From Lactobacillus sp. (lineage in GTDB: Bacteria > Bacillota > Bacilli > Lactobacillales > Lactobacillaceae): a stretch of 64,000 bases of DNA. The DNA lies in the NCBI GenBank assembly GCA_022484695.1, contig JAKVKU010000001.1:434001-498000 (forward strand), given 5' to 3'. The notes below the pieces were generated by a model. The model saw only the letters and a program-made list of their open reading frames with translations. It searched no databases and had not been told where the DNA came from. The position numbers were made by a program, and so were the translations under genes. The first letter of the stretch is position 1. Every line of letters begins with the position of its first letter. Positions 26,581 through 34,867 of this stretch are shown in pieces.

Positions 26581-27228
26581 ATGAAACCATTGAATATTGA
26601 GACGTTATTTGCCTTGTTGGCGAAAAATATGCCGACAACGGCTTGGCCGGCGGATTCCAAATTAGAGATTGCCTTAGACGCTATTTTGGTGCAAAACACC
26701 ACTTGGCAAAATATTCTGCCGTCCATCGCCAATCTTAAACAGGCCACAGGGATCAACGGCCCGCGTATTTTAGCCTTACCCAGGGCGGAATTGGCGACTT
26801 TGATCCGCCCCAGTGGCTTTTACCAGAATAAAAGCCAAGCCATCATCAACTTTTTGACCTGGTTCAAAACCTTTGATTTTGATTTAATGCAAGCCCAAAG
26901 CCAGCCAGCGGCCCAAGTGCGCCAGGCCTTGTTAGCCCTAAAAGGTATTGGTCCGGAAACCGCCGACGTGATTTTGCTGTATATCCTAGATAAACCCCAG
27001 TTTATTGCCGATAGCTATGCCCGGCGTTTGTTTAGCCAGCTGGGGGTGTCCAGTGCCGGAAAGTACGCCACCTTAAAGCAAGCTGTGGAAAATACCCGAC
27101 CCCAGTTGACTTTGACGCAGTGGCAGGATTTTCATGGCCACATCGATGATTTTGGCAAACAATACCTGCGCCGCTATCAGAACTTTAGTGATAGTTTCCT
27201 GGCGGGCTATACCTTAGAGCTGGTCTAA
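26581..27228 (+). CDS. Endonuclease III-like HhH-GPD protein without Fe-S cluster
   Basis: A 215-residue DNA-glycosylase-fold protein. The helix-hairpin-helix LKGIGPETA is at 120-128 and the catalytic aspartate is Asp144 in FIADSYARR. The lysine that makes true endonuclease III bifunctional is replaced by Glu (GPETA rather than GxKTA), and no cysteine is present, so the usual C-terminal [4Fe-4S] site is missing. It is probably a monofunctional base-excision glycosylase or a related protein. The ATG at 26581 is chosen over an upstream start at 26500 because GGGGGAT lies just before it. Confidence 0.8.
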   Translation: MKPLNIETLFALLAKNMPTTAWPADSKLEIALDAILVQNTTWQNILPSIANLKQATGINGPRILALPRAELATLIRPSGFYQNKSQAIINFLTWFKTFDFDLMQAQSQPAAQVRQALLALKGIGPETADVILLYILDKPQFIADSYARRLFSQLGVSSAGKYATLKQAVENTRPQLTLTQWQDFHGHIDDFGKQYLRRYQNFSDSFLAGYTLELV

Positions 27229-27263
27229 AAAAGCGCACCCACAATTTTGCGGGTGCGCTTTTT
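27227..27263. terminator. Bidirectional terminator
   Basis: GCGCACCC pairs with GGGTGCGC, flanked by A and T runs, between convergent genes. Confidence 0.92.
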
Positions 27264-27265
27264 AT

Positions 27266-28408
27266 TCAGGCTTTAAAGGAACTCACCACCATGGTTTTAG
27301 CGATGTAATCGTAATATAGCCGGGGATTGCGGCGGATAATGTTGATGATCATGTGTAAGGCCAACAAAGCGCCGGCTCCTAAGATGACCCCGATCAACAG
27401 CCAGAAGCGGTCCACATCCCTAGGGTTGAGGTAACCGGTGCTGAGCATGCCATTTAATAAAGCCATGGCCGTGATGAAACCGGGGATGGGCACGAGATAT
27501 TGCCAAAATACCCGCCAAAATAATTGCCAGGCGTTAGCCTTTTGCCCATTCAGCCCTTGGACCCGGAGTCGCACGATGCGTTTGCCTAGCGTTGCGCCTT
27601 GGTTGAACAGGGGGATAAGCCAAAAGACCACTAAGATCAGCAGGGTAAAGGACAGCATGGTGACTTGGGTGGTGATTTTGATATGACTTAAGCCCACCAA
27701 TAACAACAAGATGCCATTGAAGATTTGCAAGCTAAGCCAATCTAAAATAAGGGCCACGAGCCGCCGGGTATAACTGACCCGGGCGCCGGCTTGTTCTTCG
27801 CGAATTTTGATTTGGGCATGGGTGGGAAACAGCGCCAAGATAATGGGGGCGATGACATAACCCACCAAGCCCCCTAAGGTATTCAACAGGAGGTCATCCA
27901 CATCAAACAGCCGGTAAGGCCGCGGGTAGATGCCGTAGAGACCACTGAGTTGGGTGAGTTCAAAGAATAAGGATAGGCAAAAGGTGTAGATTAAGACCCT
28001 TTTCCAACTGCGGCCAAAGTAACGCAGGTACACCCCAAAGGGCAGAGTCAAGACAATGTTGAACAGGGGTTGAATAATAGCTGGTTCCAACAAACCCTGG
28101 CGATAGGTATGGATATTCAAAGGGTGCCATGTATTGGTGGCGATGAATTGTTGGATGAAAATCAAGGGGTGTAAATTATACCGGGGTGTGGTCAATTGGG
28201 CCACGTAGTCCCGGCTGGGCAGGGGCAGGATCACCAAGAAATAAGCGGCTAACAGGTAAAAAATGAAGGTGTAGATCACTAGGCCCCGAAATTTAGAAAA
28301 AGCCCCGTTTTTGTGATACGCATAAGCGAAGATCGGTAATGAAATCAGTAATGCTAGGAATGGAAAAATAAGAATGGCCATTTTAATGGGATAGAAATAA
28401 GCACTCAC
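27266..28408 (-). CDS. VanZ-like and RDD-domain fusion membrane protein
   Basis: A 380-residue polytopic protein. The N-terminal half (about 1-195) is VanZ-like, with PFGVYLRYFGRSWKR and the FDVDDLLLNTLGGLVGY segment characteristic of that family. The C-terminal half (about 205-370) is an RDD domain (YTRRLVALILDWLSL, GATLGKRIVRLRVQG). Such fusions occur in Firmicutes; VanZ of enterococci gives low-level teicoplanin resistance, but most homologues have no known role. The start is GTG at 28408, with AGGAGG 12 bases upstream. Confidence 0.8.
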   Translation of the reverse strand: MSAYFYPIKMAILIFPFLALLISLPIFAYAYHKNGAFSKFRGLVIYTFIFYLLAAYFLVILPLPSRDYVAQLTTPRYNLHPLIFIQQFIATNTWHPLNIHTYRQGLLEPAIIQPLFNIVLTLPFGVYLRYFGRSWKRVLIYTFCLSLFFELTQLSGLYGIYPRPYRLFDVDDLLLNTLGGLVGYVIAPIILALFPTHAQIKIREEQAGARVSYTRRLVALILDWLSLQIFNGILLLLVGLSHIKITTQVTMLSFTLLILVVFWLIPLFNQGATLGKRIVRLRVQGLNGQKANAWQLFWRVFWQYLVPIPGFITAMALLNGMLSTGYLNPRDVDRFWLLIGVILGAGALLALHMIINIIRRNPRLYYDYIAKTMVVSSFKA

Positions 28409-28450
28409 GATGCAGTTTAACCTCCTGAGATAAGAATAAGTTCGCCATAC

Positions 28451-28480
28451 CTGACATAAAACGGGACTTAGATGTAAAAT
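28451..28480 (+). promoter_or_regulatory. Promoter of the Na+/H+ antiporter gene
   Basis: CTGACA (28451-28456), 18-bp spacer, TAAAAT (28475-28480), each one base off consensus. Confidence 0.5.
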
Positions 28481-28512
28481 GAGCCTTAAGAACGATAAGG
28501 GAGCTGGCGTTT

Positions 28513-30495
28513 ATGGATCAGGTATTCTTAATCACAATTATTTTAGCAGCGGTGGTGGCTGGCAATGTATTTGCCCGCCATCTCAGCGCCGTACCTTTAC
28601 CATTTTTTCTGATTGCAATTGGGGCTATTTTGGCAATTTTACCAGTTTATAGCCATTTTCATTTAGATCCCTCCACGTTTTCGTTTGCAATTATTGCACC
28701 GTTACTGTTCAATGAGGCCCAAAATAGTTCCCGCTTATGGATCGGGCGTTCAATTACGAATATTATATCATTAGCGATTGGCTTGGTCATTGTCACCGTC
28801 TTGGTGGTGGGGATTAGTTTATACACCTTATTTCCCATTTTACCTTTGAGCTTGGCCTTTGCCTTGGTGGCCATCGTCACGCCAACAGATGCCTCGGCGG
28901 TGAATTCCATCTTCCAGGCCAATCCCATTGCCCAGGAACAAGCGGGGATTCTCCAAAACGAGTCGTTGTTTAATGATGCGGCGGGCATCGTCACCTTTGA
29001 CGTGGCCTTGACCGCTTATATTTCCGGCTCATTTTCCTTAAATGGCGCCATTGGGACTTTTTTACTGGAGTTCTTGGGGGGCTTGGTATTAGGGGCCTTA
29101 CTGGGCTTACTGATTGTCACCTCCCGGATGGTGTTGATCCATTATCACGATGATACCTCCTTGATCATGGTCTCCATTCAGCTGATCACGCCATTTTTAG
29201 TCTATTTGGTGGCCACGTATTTAAACCTATCGGGGATTTTGGCCGTGGTGGCCGCTGGGTTAGTCCAAGGCTCGGAACGCAACCGCCTGCGTTTGACCTC
29301 ATCGCGGATGCAAATGGTCAGCCGCAGTGTTTGGGAAATCGTGGATGGCATTTTATCCGGGAGCGTGTTCATCCTGTTGGGCTTGTCCCTGCCGGATGTC
29401 ATCAACTCCATGCGCCAGTCCCAGCGCTTAATTTGGAACTTATTTTGGGCCGCCGTGTTCGTCTATGTGGCCAAAACCTTACTCCGCTTGATTTGGGGCA
29501 AGTATCTCATCAAGACCCATACCACCAAAAAGCAAAGCTGGCGGGATAGTTTGATCATGGCCCTCAGCGGCGCCCATGGGACCATCACACTGTCTTTGGC
29601 CTTCTCTATCCCCGTGTTAATGGCCGGGAAAACCTTTGTCTATCGCTCCCCGCTGATCTTCATGGCAGCAGTGATCATCTTCATCAGTTTGATCATGCCC
29701 ACGGTGTTTATCCCCATTTTATTGCCCACTAAAAAAGGTGCCGTCCATTCCTTTAACTGGGTCCGGCGCATGATCAGTGAAGCCATTAAAGCTTTGCGGC
29801 AGGAAAAAGACCACCCGGCTGAAGCCCAAGTGGTCATTGATGCTTTGCAACAGCAACTGATTTTAAACCGCACCCCTAATGGCCGAATTCGCCGGCAATT
29901 GATGCGGGAGAGCCATGCGGTGGAGCGGCAAGCCATTGAAGCCCTGCATAAGCAAGGCAAAGTCACTGACGATGAACTGAAATACTATAATGAATTCATC
30001 AGCTTGAACAATTTCACCGCCGATGAAAAAGTCTGGAAAAACGTGATTTTGCGCCTGCGCTTTAGCTTGCACTTTGGCAAGATGTATAAGAGCATGTCCC
30101 GGGTCCAAGAAGCTTTCTTGACGGCCCCCATTGCCCTGGAAGAAATCTTTTGGCGCCAGGCCTTTGAAAATCATGGGGAAGACATTTTGCCCATTGAAGA
30201 TGCCGGGTACCATGCCATCATGGCCTTTTTGAAAACCAAAGCTAAGGAAAACGAAGTAGAGGCGGGCATTGTTCGGCGCTTCTATCAAACCAGACACCGG
30301 CGCATTCGCATTAAATCTGTGGATTCGGATATCATTTATCAAATGTTCATGAAGGCCTTCCATGCGGAATACGAATTGATCCAGGCCGCCGTGGCCAACA
30401 AAGATATCACCGCCGAATTAGCCGAGAAACTGCAACAACGGATTTCCATTGATGAAATCACTTATTTACAAAACATTGAAATTTTTCAAAAGTAA
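28513..30495 (+). CDS. Na+/H+ antiporter, CPA1 (NhaP) family
   Basis: A 660-residue protein. Residues about 1-410 form a 12-13-helix Na_H_Exchanger domain with the ion-site motif TPTDASAVNSI (about 117-127) and FNDAAGIV. It should expel Na+ or K+ in exchange for protons. The last 240 residues are soluble and highly charged, with predicted helices, a regulatory tail longer than in minimal NhaP proteins. AAGGGAG precedes the ATG. The gene is monocistronic with a promoter and terminator of its own. Confidence 0.88.
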   Translation: MDQVFLITIILAAVVAGNVFARHLSAVPLPFFLIAIGAILAILPVYSHFHLDPSTFSFAIIAPLLFNEAQNSSRLWIGRSITNIISLAIGLVIVTVLVVGISLYTLFPILPLSLAFALVAIVTPTDASAVNSIFQANPIAQEQAGILQNESLFNDAAGIVTFDVALTAYISGSFSLNGAIGTFLLEFLGGLVLGALLGLLIVTSRMVLIHYHDDTSLIMVSIQLITPFLVYLVATYLNLSGILAVVAAGLVQGSERNRLRLTSSRMQMVSRSVWEIVDGILSGSVFILLGLSLPDVINSMRQSQRLIWNLFWAAVFVYVAKTLLRLIWGKYLIKTHTTKKQSWRDSLIMALSGAHGTITLSLAFSIPVLMAGKTFVYRSPLIFMAAVIIFISLIMPTVFIPILLPTKKGAVHSFNWVRRMISEAIKALRQEKDHPAEAQVVIDALQQQLILNRTPNGRIRRQLMRESHAVERQAIEALHKQGKVTDDELKYYNEFISLNNFTADEKVWKNVILRLRFSLHFGKMYKSMSRVQEAFLTAPIALEEIFWRQAFENHGEDILPIEDAGYHAIMAFLKTKAKENEVEAGIVRRFYQTRHRRIRIKSVDSDIIYQMFMKAFHAEYELIQAAVANKDITAELAEKLQQRISIDEITYLQNIEIFQK

Positions 30496-30498
30496 TTT

Positions 30499-30535
30499 AA
30501 AAGGACCCGCTGCCAAAATAGCAGGGGGTCCTTTT
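30499..30535. terminator. Terminator between antiporter and AbrB-DUF998 gene
   Basis: AAAAGGACCCGCTGC pairs with GCAGGGGGTCCTTTT. Confidence 0.88.
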
Positions 30536-30580
30536 GCGTTGCCAGGATTAGGCCGCCTTTGCGACCCGCCTCAGCGAAAG

Positions 30581-31774
30581 TTATTGGTCGTTGCTGGCCA
30601 GTTTGACGGTGATGGACAAGTCATCGCGTTTGGCCAAGCGCTGCAAGGTGGTTAACAGCAGTAAGATCCAAGAAAAAGCCAGATCAAAGGCAATCAGCTG
30701 AAAGGCGGTCAACGAAAAATAACCCACGTATTTGAAGAGTACAAAATCCACCACCAATAAGGCGACGATGGCATCTGAGATGATCTGGAATTGCCGGGAG
30801 CGAGCACTCTTGGGCAACAGCCAGCGGATGAGGACGACGGTGACCCCTAAGATGGCCACCAAACCCCAGGCGGTCAAATCATGGAGCAGGTGCAACAACC
30901 CGTCGCCGTTATTGGCAAAAGCGCCAACGCCAAATAGAGAGAACGCCATAACGGCTAGCAGGATCCGTAAAACCCCTAAGCCGAAATTCTTCGGGTACTT
31001 GCGTTGCAGCCAAACAAACAAGTAGTCGATCAAGCCCACCATTAAGAGGGCTGACACCATTAAGGTCAAGTTGAACTGCCAACTGTAATTTGCATGTTGG
31101 GTCCCGAGAAAACTCAAATTGGTCTGCCACCAATGATTATCACTGTTGGTGATCATGGAGGCCAGCACCCCGCTGACGATCACGGTGACCAATAGGGGCA
31201 CCATCATTTCCGAATTAACATGCAAAGCGGCGTACACCATGAAATAATTGATGGTCAAGGTAAATAATAGAAATAAGGCGCTGGCCGTATAAGGATCAAA
31301 GGCCGCATCTTTGAAAAGAATACCCATAAACCAAAAGATTGCTATCAAGAACAGGGCCAAGATAATGGTGAAAGACAGTAAAATGACCGGAAAGTTACGC
31401 CAATATAAGCCCTTTAAGGTGCGATTGCGGTCTAGTTTGTGATTCCGGATATAAAAAGTGGCAAAGGATAGCACACCGCTGACACCCCCTAGAATAATGA
31501 CAGCCGCACTAATGGAAATACCCCCGGTTAAAGGAATTAAAAATTGCTTTTGGACTAAAAAATAGGTCAAAAAGATGATGGTCCCCAATAAAGCCGGCAG
31601 GGCAAACCAGCGAATTTTAATGTCTTGCTTGGCCGGATCGTCGAGGTTGCTTTCAAGCACGATGTTGTTATCGGTAATGTGAATGTTCACGGGATCCCCG
31701 GGTTTTAAGCCGACCTCCGCGGCGATTTGCTGCGGAATCGTCACGTGGAGATCCTGTGTTTTAGCTTTTGCCAT
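30581..31774 (-). CDS. AbrB/SpoVT-type N-domain fused to DUF998-like membrane domain
   Basis: A 397-residue protein. Residues about 5-48 look like a swapped-hairpin AbrB domain (DLHVTIPQQIAAEVGLKPGD, then ITDNNIVLES), normally a DNA-binding fold in transition regulators and antitoxins. The rest has about ten transmembrane helices of the DUF998 kind. This would place a potential DNA-binding domain at the membrane. The ATG at 31774 follows GGGGGA by 7 bases, so it is preferred to the ORF start at 31813. Function unknown; the gene stands alone. Confidence 0.7.
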   Translation of the reverse strand: MAKAKTQDLHVTIPQQIAAEVGLKPGDPVNIHITDNNIVLESNLDDPAKQDIKIRWFALPALLGTIIFLTYFLVQKQFLIPLTGGISISAAVIILGGVSGVLSFATFYIRNHKLDRNRTLKGLYWRNFPVILLSFTIILALFLIAIFWFMGILFKDAAFDPYTASALFLLFTLTINYFMVYAALHVNSEMMVPLLVTVIVSGVLASMITNSDNHWWQTNLSFLGTQHANYSWQFNLTLMVSALLMVGLIDYLFVWLQRKYPKNFGLGVLRILLAVMAFSLFGVGAFANNGDGLLHLLHDLTAWGLVAILGVTVVLIRWLLPKSARSRQFQIISDAIVALLVVDFVLFKYVGYFSLTAFQLIAFDLAFSWILLLLTTLQRLAKRDDLSITVKLASNDQ

Positions 31775-31883
31775 AAATATTCCCCCAATCCCTTTGCTTC
31801 TATTATAAGGCATTGGTGGGGCTTAGGGATAATTGGCCGATGCTTGTGGTGTTGATTGCGGGCGTCAACCCGTAAAAAAGGCC

Positions 31884-31914
31884 AAAAAAAGACTGCAGAC
31901 CAAGGTCTGCAGTC
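31884..31914 (-). terminator. Terminator of the LysM gene
   Basis: GACTGCAGACC pairs perfectly with GGTCTGCAGTC; the T run is on the minus strand. Confidence 0.95.
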
Positions 31915-31931
31915 GGAAATTTAAATTAAAA

Positions 31932-32549
31932 TTAGCCGATAACTTGAACAGATGCAGTAGTTACGCCATATGAAGGAATTGAAGCATTTGGCATAGCAAC
32001 ATCTAATTGTTGTGGGTTAGAATAAGCGAATGTACCAGTATCGTTAACAACACGGTCTAAGACAGTGCCGTCAGATAAGGTAATGCGTAAGTGCGTGCCT
32101 TTAGGGAAAACAGATAAGTTAGCGGCAACGCCGTTGTAACCCATGTTAGAACCTAAGACAGCGGGATCGTAGAATGAAATCTTGTAAGAGCCAGCAGATT
32201 GTGTGGCAGTTTGAGTAGCAGCAGGTGCTTGGCTGACACTTTGTTGTGTTGTAGCAGTTTGCGTAGTAGCAGCAGGTGTTGTTGTGGCAGCAGCGTTATA
32301 AGTATTGACGCTAACAGTTTCGCCAGGATAAATTACATCATAACCACCGACTTCACGACCATTTAATTGTTCCAAAGCAGCAACGCTCATGCCTTTGCTA
32401 TTAGCAATGCTCATGTAAGAATCACCAGCTTGAACGGTAACTGTGCCATTGCCATTATCAACGGCAGCACTTGCGTGACCAGGATTTAAAGCTGTAACTG
32501 CAGTAAGAGCACCAGCGAATGCGAATGCAATAAGTGTACTTTTTTTCAT
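31932..32549 (-). CDS. Secreted LysM protein with C-terminal 3D/RlpA-like domain
   Basis: A 205-residue secreted protein: signal peptide (1-28, ASA/A), one LysM peptidoglycan-binding domain (about 35-80, VQAGDSYMSIANSKG), a Thr/Ala/Gln-rich linker (about 85-120), and a C-terminal double-psi beta-barrel-like region with DTGTF...QLDVAMPN, as in 3D-domain wall proteins of lactobacilli. Codon use is strongly biased toward common codons, suggesting high expression. AAAGGAG precedes the ATG. A long hairpin lies in the leader. A role in cell-wall binding or remodelling is likely; no catalytic activity is proven. Confidence 0.85.
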   Translation of the reverse strand: MKKSTLIAFAFAGALTAVTALNPGHASAAVDNGNGTVTVQAGDSYMSIANSKGMSVAALEQLNGREVGGYDVIYPGETVSVNTYNAAATTTPAATTQTATTQQSVSQAPAATQTATQSAGSYKISFYDPAVLGSNMGYNGVAANLSVFPKGTHLRITLSDGTVLDRVVNDTGTFAYSNPQQLDVAMPNASIPSYGVTTASVQVIG

Positions 32550-32597
32550 TATATAGAAAACTCCTTTATACTTGTCCGAATTAGCAACAAATTTCTC

Positions 32598-32639
32598 TAA
32601 AGTTTAGCCCCGGCTTTTTTTTCGCCGGAACAACTTTAA
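32598..32639 (-). promoter_or_regulatory. 5' UTR hairpin of the LysM gene
   Basis: TTAAAGTTG-CCGGC pairs with GCCGG-TAAACTTTA around an A-rich loop, about 50 bases before the start codon. It probably stabilises the message; there is no T run after it. Confidence 0.5.
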
Positions 32640-33550
32640 CACGAGACCTAGAATAGCTTTTATTTATTGCAATTACATTTCAGGACTGTTAACGTTTGAA
32701 GTCAGAAAACCCGAATTTGTCATACTGGAACGAATTTTCGTCACTTTTTTTTAGAGAAGCCATTACAACGCATAATGAGCCATTGGGGAAATATTACAAA
32801 AAAGAAGCATTTTTTAAAAAAACTTTCAAAAAATGACCTGTTTTTTCGAAAAAAATCCGAAAAATGTTCAAAAATAATTCAAAGTTCCCCAGATTTCCCA
32901 CCCGAATTTTGAAGAATTTTGCCGATTTTGCCGGATCAAAATTTTCATTTGGACTACAAAAGTAGACTATTTTGCTGGGCAATAGATTGTTGATATAAAA
33001 GGATTATAAACTCATGAGAATATTTAAATCTTTCAATCGGCGCCGTATTTCTTGGAGAAAGACGACATGAGGGACAAGTGCAGAAATGATTTTTTTCAGA
33101 CAACTCTTCAAAAAAACGCCACTTTTCAGAATAATTGGACTAAGTCAACAGAATTGAAAAAGTGTCTAAAATTGGTCACAAATTTGGCCAATAAAGTCAA
33201 AAGATAGCAAATTAAGCCTTAAATAATGCATTGAATCGAAAAGAACTTAATTATTTTGTTGTCAGCGCCTAACTTTGACTGTCAATATTTAATAACAGTT
33301 CTTGTTGAGACCACAAGTTTCAATTGTATTTCATTTTTGAACAAATAAGCCGTTTCTATTGAAGCTAAGTTGGCCTTTCAAAGTACCCGGAACAAATTGT
33401 ATGCAAGGCATATCAAGGCAATCAGCGGCGTCTATTGTTGGCCGTCATGAATCTATGACAGGGTCATAATATTGCATTATAAATTATTAGTGAATACAAA
33501 AAAATAACTACGTACTCATAATTTTTGTTTGGTTAGCTGTATTAAATTCG
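32640..33550. other. AT-rich gene-free region
   Basis: About 0.9 kb between the LysM leader and the peptide-gene promoter. It has many A and T homopolymers (strongest at 32800-32970). No open frame with a ribosome site was found on either strand, and no tRNA, repeat array or transposase remnant was recognised. Confidence 0.5.
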
Positions 33551-33552
33551 TA

Positions 33553-33601
33553 TGACAAATCCGTTATATTAGCTTGATGGCGTGACAAGACCGCTAAATT
33601 A
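33553..33601 (+). repeat. Two 19-bp direct repeats, 30 bp apart, at the peptide promoter
   Basis: TGACAAATCCGTTATATTA (from 33553) and TGACAAGACCGCTAAATTA (from 33583) match at 15 of 19 positions, exactly 30 bp apart (about three helical turns). The second overlaps the -35 box. They look like tandem regulator sites. Confidence 0.6.
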
Positions 33602-33610
33602 TTGTATTAT
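33582..33610 (+). promoter_or_regulatory. Promoter of the 38-codon peptide gene
   Basis: GTGACA (33582-33587), 17-bp spacer, TATTAT (33605-33610), each one base off consensus. Confidence 0.75.
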
Positions 33611-33653
33611 GTAAGTGTACTAAATTACCAATTTCAAGAGGAGGAACTTAGAC

Positions 33654-33770
33654 ATGGAAATTATTACTGCAATTACAAATGCATTTGGCAACATTGCTAC
33701 TATGCTTGAAGGCTTCGTTGCTTGGCCAATTCATGGCATCAGCAGCATCATCCGTTCAATCTTCAGATAG
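33654..33770 (+). CDS. Small amphipathic peptide, 38 residues, no leader
   Basis: An unannotated small gene. The ATG at 33654 follows AGAGGAGGAAC at ideal spacing, downstream of a near-consensus promoter and upstream of a strong terminator 35 bases after the stop. The peptide begins MEIITAITNAFGN and ends SSIIRSIFR. It has two helices that place Ile, Phe, Leu, Met and Val on one face (about residues 3-22 and 28-37), hinged at Trp25-Pro26. There is no double-glycine leader or signal peptide. It resembles in general form leaderless bacteriocins or phenol-soluble-modulin-like peptides, but I do not recognise a homologue. The next gene encodes a CPBP membrane protease, a family that includes bacteriocin immunity proteins. 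Confidence 0.75.
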   Translation: MEIITAITNAFGNIATMLEGFVAWPIHGISSIIRSIFR

Positions 33771-33804
33771 GTCGGATAATCTTCTGATAGTTTGAAGACT
33801 GTAT

Positions 33805-33839
33805 CGCCCAGAGGCAGTTGCGCCATCTGGGCGTTTTTT
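33805..33839 (+). terminator. Terminator of the peptide gene
   Basis: CGCCCAGA pairs with TCTGGGCG, followed by six T. Confidence 0.93.
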
Positions 33840-33851
33840 ATACTTTGGAGG

Positions 33852-33884
33852 ACTTTAATGATGTTAATCATTAAAGTTTTTTTT
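33852..33884 (+). terminator. Second tandem terminator
   Basis: ACTTTAATGAT pairs with ATCATTAAAGT, followed by a run of T. It lies 12 bases after the first terminator and isolates the peptide gene from the protease gene. Confidence 0.85.
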
Positions 33885-34005
33885 ATTGTCAGGACATACA
33901 TACAGCGCGGTCTGTGCAAATCACTACCACTTTATAGCCCCGCCATGGTTTAATGATTGAACAGAGACATGTCGCTCATTTTTGATGATGGGAAGAGGGG
34001 TTTAT

Positions 34006-34767
34006 ATGCGCAAAAGTCGAATCGTCTTTTTTCTTGGGGTTATTGTCCTCATTTTAGTCTTAGCCACTGTTGCCCCATTTGCCGCCGCCTGGCTGCTGGG
34101 GTTGACGGGGTTGAAACTTACCACCAATACGTTTTACCTGGTCTATAACATTTTGGGTGAATTGATTCCCCTGTTGGTTTGGTTAGGGATCAATCGTTTT
34201 TACTTGCATATTCGGATTCGCTTCAATCAGAGGACGCCAATCAAAGCTTGGCTGTTACTCAGCCCCATCGTACTGGTGATGATCAGTGATTTTGCCAATC
34301 ATCCTAAGTTCAGTATCGCCGCTGGCAATATTATCCTGGCCGTTTTGTTTGGGTTCAGCACGGCTTTAATGGAAGAATATGTTTTCCGGGGGATATTTAT
34401 CGGGGGCTTCAAAGATAACTTCCATTTAAATCCCTTTTGGGCAGCAGTGTTAAGTGGGGTCACCTTTGGCGGGGTCCATTTGATCAACGCCTTAAATGAT
34501 CCCACAGCTTTGACAGCGACCTTGTTGCAAGTGGTTTATGCCATGGGGATGGGCTTCTTCTTTGCCATTATCTACTTGCTGACGGACAACATTTGGCTGC
34601 CGATTATGGCCCACGGCTTAATCGATACCTTTGATGGCCTGCTGTACGGGAGTTTGAGCAATACCAATGGCAATCCTTGGTTTGTGGATTTGGCGTTAGC
34701 TCTGGTTTTCATCGGGTTGGGTCTAATTTTCTGGCACCGCCGGCAAAAAATGGCCGCTAGTCAGTGA
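34006..34767 (+). CDS. CPBP-family intramembrane metalloprotease (Abi)
   Basis: A 253-residue protein with about eight transmembrane helices and the CPBP motif EEYVFRG at 123-129, with later conserved histidines in FGGVHL and MAHGLID. These glutamate and histidine residues form the metal site of the Rce1/Abi family. Some members in lactobacilli serve as bacteriocin self-immunity proteins. The ATG at 34006 follows GAAGAGGGG and is preferred to starts at 33982. It lies 235 bases after the small peptide gene, behind two terminators, so it must have another promoter. Immunity is an inference from position. Confidence 0.83.
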   Translation: MRKSRIVFFLGVIVLILVLATVAPFAAAWLLGLTGLKLTTNTFYLVYNILGELIPLLVWLGINRFYLHIRIRFNQRTPIKAWLLLSPIVLVMISDFANHPKFSIAAGNIILAVLFGFSTALMEEYVFRGIFIGGFKDNFHLNPFWAAVLSGVTFGGVHLINALNDPTALTATLLQVVYAMGMGFFFAIIYLLTDNIWLPIMAHGLIDTFDGLLYGSLSNTNGNPWFVDLALALVFIGLGLIFWHRRQKMAASQ

Positions 34768-34805
34768 AACCACGGCTGTCAGGAATTTAGTTGAATATAT
34801 ATATG

Positions 34806-34853
34806 TAAAAAGGGCTCCTCACGGACTATACATCGCGTGAAGAACCCTTTTTT
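34806..34853. terminator. Bidirectional terminator
   Basis: AAAAAGGGCTCCTCACG pairs with CGTGAAGAACCCTTTTTT between convergent genes. Confidence 0.88.
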
Positions 34854-34867
34854 AACAAATAGGTGTT

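Noticed and set aside
32794-32982. 62-codon minus-strand ORF rich in Phe, Lys and Asn
   Set aside because: TTG start without ribosome site in low-complexity AT-rich DNA.
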